From: JBFXAN01 sp050184225
GTDB taxonomy: Bacteria > Chloroflexota > Dehalococcoidia > CAUJGQ01
Length of the DNA stretch: 6,583 nt
Direction of reading: 5' to 3'
NCBI GenBank assembly: GCA_050184225.1
Contig: JBFXAN010000260.1
Coordinates: 1-6,583 of the forward strand
Position 1 is the first letter of the stretch; the number at the start of each line of letters is the position of its first letter. A model generated the notes under the pieces. It ran no database searches and was not told where the DNA came from. It saw only the letters and a list, made by a program, of their open reading frames with translations. The position numbers and the translations under genes were made by a program. Below are positions 5,459 to 6,583 of the stretch, piece after piece.

Positions 5459-5911
5459 CTACCGCACCTCGAGCTCCCAGCGCGCTTCTGCTCCTGCTCC
5501 GGGCACAATAATCGCATCGGCGGGGAAACCATGCGGGAGCACATACTGAATCCCCGATCCGGCAGCGACCCACATCGGTCCCTGAATCAAGGGTATCTTG
5601 GCCGGGTCCAAAAGCAACACATGCGTCCGGGCTATCCGTGGACTGGGGAGAAACAGCCAGGAGATCATCTCCTCCGGCGCATAGGGAGTTGGCGTGACAT
5701 AGGTCAGTCGATTCGTTCCGGCCAGGAACAATCCGACTTGATCCGGAGTGAGATAGCGCAACAGTTTCCGTCCCGCCAGTTCCTCTGCGATCAAGGTTCC
5801 CTGCCGCGGTTGGATCTCCGGACCGACATCGAGGGAACCCGCAATCGTCACCCTTCGTTCAACCTCAAGGAAGTTCCAGTCAAGAAGCGTCGCGACTCGG
5901 CTGCTTGGCAT
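5459..5911 (-). CDS. Unknown 150-aa protein, first gene of a two-gene unit
   Basis: ATG 5911 is the only start after an in-frame TGA at 5929-5927. There is no good Shine-Dalgarno; instead a perfect 6-bp inverted repeat (TGATGG/CCATCA, 7-base loop) covers the region up to the first base of the start codon. The protein has an N-terminal NFLEVERRVTIAGSLD, a helix TLIAEELAGRKLLRYLTPDQ, and a mixed strand-rich body with motifs YVTPTPYAPEE, LPSPRIARTHVLLLDPAKIP and GIQYVLPHGFPADAIIVPG, ending WELEVR. I cannot place it in a family. The alternation of short strands and conserved-looking Pro/Gly turns suggests a compact enzyme or toxin-like domain, but this is speculation. It pairs with the 165-aa gene (2-base gap). 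Confidence 0.72.
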   Translation of the reverse strand: MPSSRVATLLDWNFLEVERRVTIAGSLDVGPEIQPRQGTLIAEELAGRKLLRYLTPDQVGLFLAGTNRLTYVTPTPYAPEEMISWLFLPSPRIARTHVLLLDPAKIPLIQGPMWVAAGSGIQYVLPHGFPADAIIVPGAGAEARWELEVR

Positions 5912-5929
5912 GATGGGACTGTACCATCA
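5911..5929. promoter_or_regulatory. Perfect inverted repeat at the start codon of the 150-aa gene
   Basis: TGATGG GACTGTA CCATCA: 6-bp arms, 7-base spacer. The arm reaches the first base of the start codon, so it could be an operator for an autoregulatory product or an RNA hairpin that blocks initiation. Confidence 0.4.
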
Positions 5930-6068
5930 CCGACCTCATCTATGCGAGGACAATCGATACGGCTTCGTACAAACTACGACATTCGCTTGTCATGAATGGA
6001 AATCGCTCAAGTCCATCCGCATGCCCGGATGAGAATCACGGTGATGAACGGGCAGCGGGCGGAGGCAC
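5912..6068. other. Intergenic stretch between the 150-aa and 88-aa genes
   Basis: 157 bases in which composition changes back to the G-rich plus strand. It holds a 6-bp hairpin (CATCCG at 6014-6019, CGGATG at 6026-6031) and a small palindrome ATCACGGTGAT (6035-6045). The hairpin is not followed by a U-tract on either strand, so it is not a convincing intrinsic terminator. I see no good promoter for the 150-aa gene. Confidence 0.35.
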
Positions 6069-6335
6069 TCAGGCGACATCATACGGAGCGAAGTGACGGA
6101 GGGTGGCGAGGAGGCGCTGGCGGCCGGTGGTGCAGATGCGCAGGGTGTTGGTGATCTCAAAGAGCAGGGGGTCGATATTCTCGTCGCGCTGGATAGCACG
6201 TGCGACGGAGTCGAGGGCCGCGATCATCTCGCCGAGAAGTGCGTCGCTGGCGTCGAGATCTTGATAGAGGCGCGTTCCCGCGTCGAGCAGGCCGTACAAG
6301 GTGCCGGGGAGCCGGGGACGTAGATCAGTGGTCAT
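6069..6335 (-). CDS. Hypothetical 88-aa helical protein
   Basis: Mostly helical and charged: LYGLLDAGTRLYQDLDASDALL, a helix GEMIAALDSVARAIQRDENID, then LLFEITNTLRICTTGRQRLL and a C-terminal HFAPYDVA. No membrane segment, signal or known motif is visible. AAGG lies about 9 bases before ATG 6335. The plus strand here is G-rich, like the replication operon and repressor, so it probably belongs to the element backbone and not to the cargo. It has its own inverted repeat upstream (6350-6364). Function unknown. Confidence 0.62.
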   Translation of the reverse strand: MTTDLRPRLPGTLYGLLDAGTRLYQDLDASDALLGEMIAALDSVARAIQRDENIDPLLFEITNTLRICTTGRQRLLATLRHFAPYDVA

Positions 6336-6349
6336 TTGCGCACCTTCAG

Positions 6350-6364
6350 GACAGATGTTCTGTC
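6350..6364. promoter_or_regulatory. Perfect 6-3-6 inverted repeat, candidate operator of the 88-aa gene
   Basis: GACAGA TGT TCTGTC, fully symmetric in its arms, 15 to 29 bases upstream of the ATG at 6335. The position suits an operator at a promoter start region for the 88-aa gene. No clear -10/-35 is seen. Confidence 0.45.
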
Positions 6365-6450
6365 ATAGTGCGGCGTGGCGAGTAACGCTGTCATCGCTTG
6401 GTTGACACTCGACATGGCGGATTCGGCCCCTCCCCGACCCCAACTTACCT

Positions 6451-6488
6451 AACCCCCCGGCCCCCTTCCCTCGCAGGGAAGGGGGAGT
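6451..6488. repeat. G/C-rich palindromic repeat, copy 2 (REP-like)
   Basis: AACCCCCCGG followed by a perfect 10-bp stem (6461-6470 with 6476-6485, CCCCCTTCCC against GGGAAGGGGG) around loop TCGCA. Same orientation and flanks (CCCCCCGG before, GGGGGAGT after) as copy 1 at 844-885. It could also work as a transcript-stabilising hairpin. Confidence 0.78.
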
Positions 6489-6583
6489 CCTATCGAGCGA
6501 TTGTTGTGTAGGGATGAACTTGCCGCAACCAGTCGAGATACTGGCAGACCACGGTTTATGCAGACTCCCCCTACCATTTCAGT

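Larger units (their letters stand above)
6336..6583. other. Non-coding right end
   Basis: 248 bases with no supportable gene. It holds the inverted repeat at 6350-6364 and a palindromic repeat at 6451-6488. A plus-strand frame from ATG 6514 stays open only 23 codons to the edge (MNLPQPVEILADHGLC...). A minus-strand fragment VVCQYLDWLRQVHPYTTIAR lies between stop codons; both are too short to call. Confidence 0.5.

Noticed and set aside
5457..5573. Longer 204-aa reading of the 165-aa protein
   Set aside because: The extension is Cys/Arg-rich, overlaps the 150-aa gene by over 100 bases, and a well-placed GAGGTG precedes ATG 5456.
6014..6031. CATCCG/CGGATG hairpin as an intrinsic terminator
   Set aside because: The stem is only 6 bp and no U-tract follows on either strand.
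6403..6408. TTGACA as a plus-strand -35 box
   Set aside because: No -10-like sequence lies 16-18 bases downstream (the site there is GGCCCC), and no gene follows on the plus strand.
6492..6583. Minus-strand fragment VVCQYLDWLRQVHPYTTIAR resembling a protein C-terminus
   Set aside because: In-frame stops lie immediately upstream and there is no start or ribosome binding site; at best a gene remnant, not supportable here.

Overview
The window is GC-rich and reads as part of an integrated mobile element (prophage, phage satellite or plasmid-like ICE) in a high-GC bacterium. The compact genes, the AAA/RepA-type helicase, the phage-type HTH protein, the small four-cysteine protein and the interspersed CCCCCGGCCCCCT-type palindromes would fit a Chloroflexota (Thermomicrobia-like) host. 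That taxonomic guess is an inference from style and no marker gene proves it. There is no rRNA, tRNA or CRISPR array here.

Left region (1-2867, minus strand). A tightly packed operon is read right to left: a 137-aa unknown protein, a RepA/AAA_25-type ATPase, a 106-aa protein with two membrane segments, a 128-aa HTH protein resembling phage small-terminase-like proteins, a 96-aa unknown protein, and a partial small protein with four clustered cysteines that leaves the window at base 1. Most of these genes have clear Shine-Dalgarno sequences, and two junctions overlap. Several annotated-looking long plus-strand ORFs here are only shadows.

Control region (2868-3099). A divergent promoter region separates the operon from an XRE/Cro-CI-like repressor gene (3100-3495, plus strand). 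It holds a candidate minus-strand promoter, three CTRTAG sites about one helical turn apart, a weak hairpin plus U-tract in the leader, and one arm of a 34-bp imperfect inverted repeat (31/34). The other arm lies inside the 137-aa gene. Both arms encode GITITSGTP(N/K)P, and their three differences all fall on third codon positions.

Cargo region (about 3496-6060). Base composition changes: the strong G-richness of the plus strand disappears. A lone 433-aa protein with a C-terminal HEPN-like domain (R371-x4-H376, Apea-like) is followed, convergently and 14 bp away, by a two-gene minus-strand unit (150 aa then 165 aa, start next to stop) that I do not recognise. This looks like an accessory, possibly defensive, insert next to the element's repressor.

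Right region (6061-6583). A minus-strand 88-aa helical protein shows the same G-rich plus strand as the left region. It has a perfect 6-3-6 inverted repeat just upstream of its start, and then a non-coding end carrying a second copy of the G/C palindrome.

A plausible reading is a replication and packaging module under XRE repressor control, with an adjacent cargo slot holding a HEPN effector candidate and an undescribed gene pair. The replication and repressor assignments are the firmest. The cargo functions are inferred.
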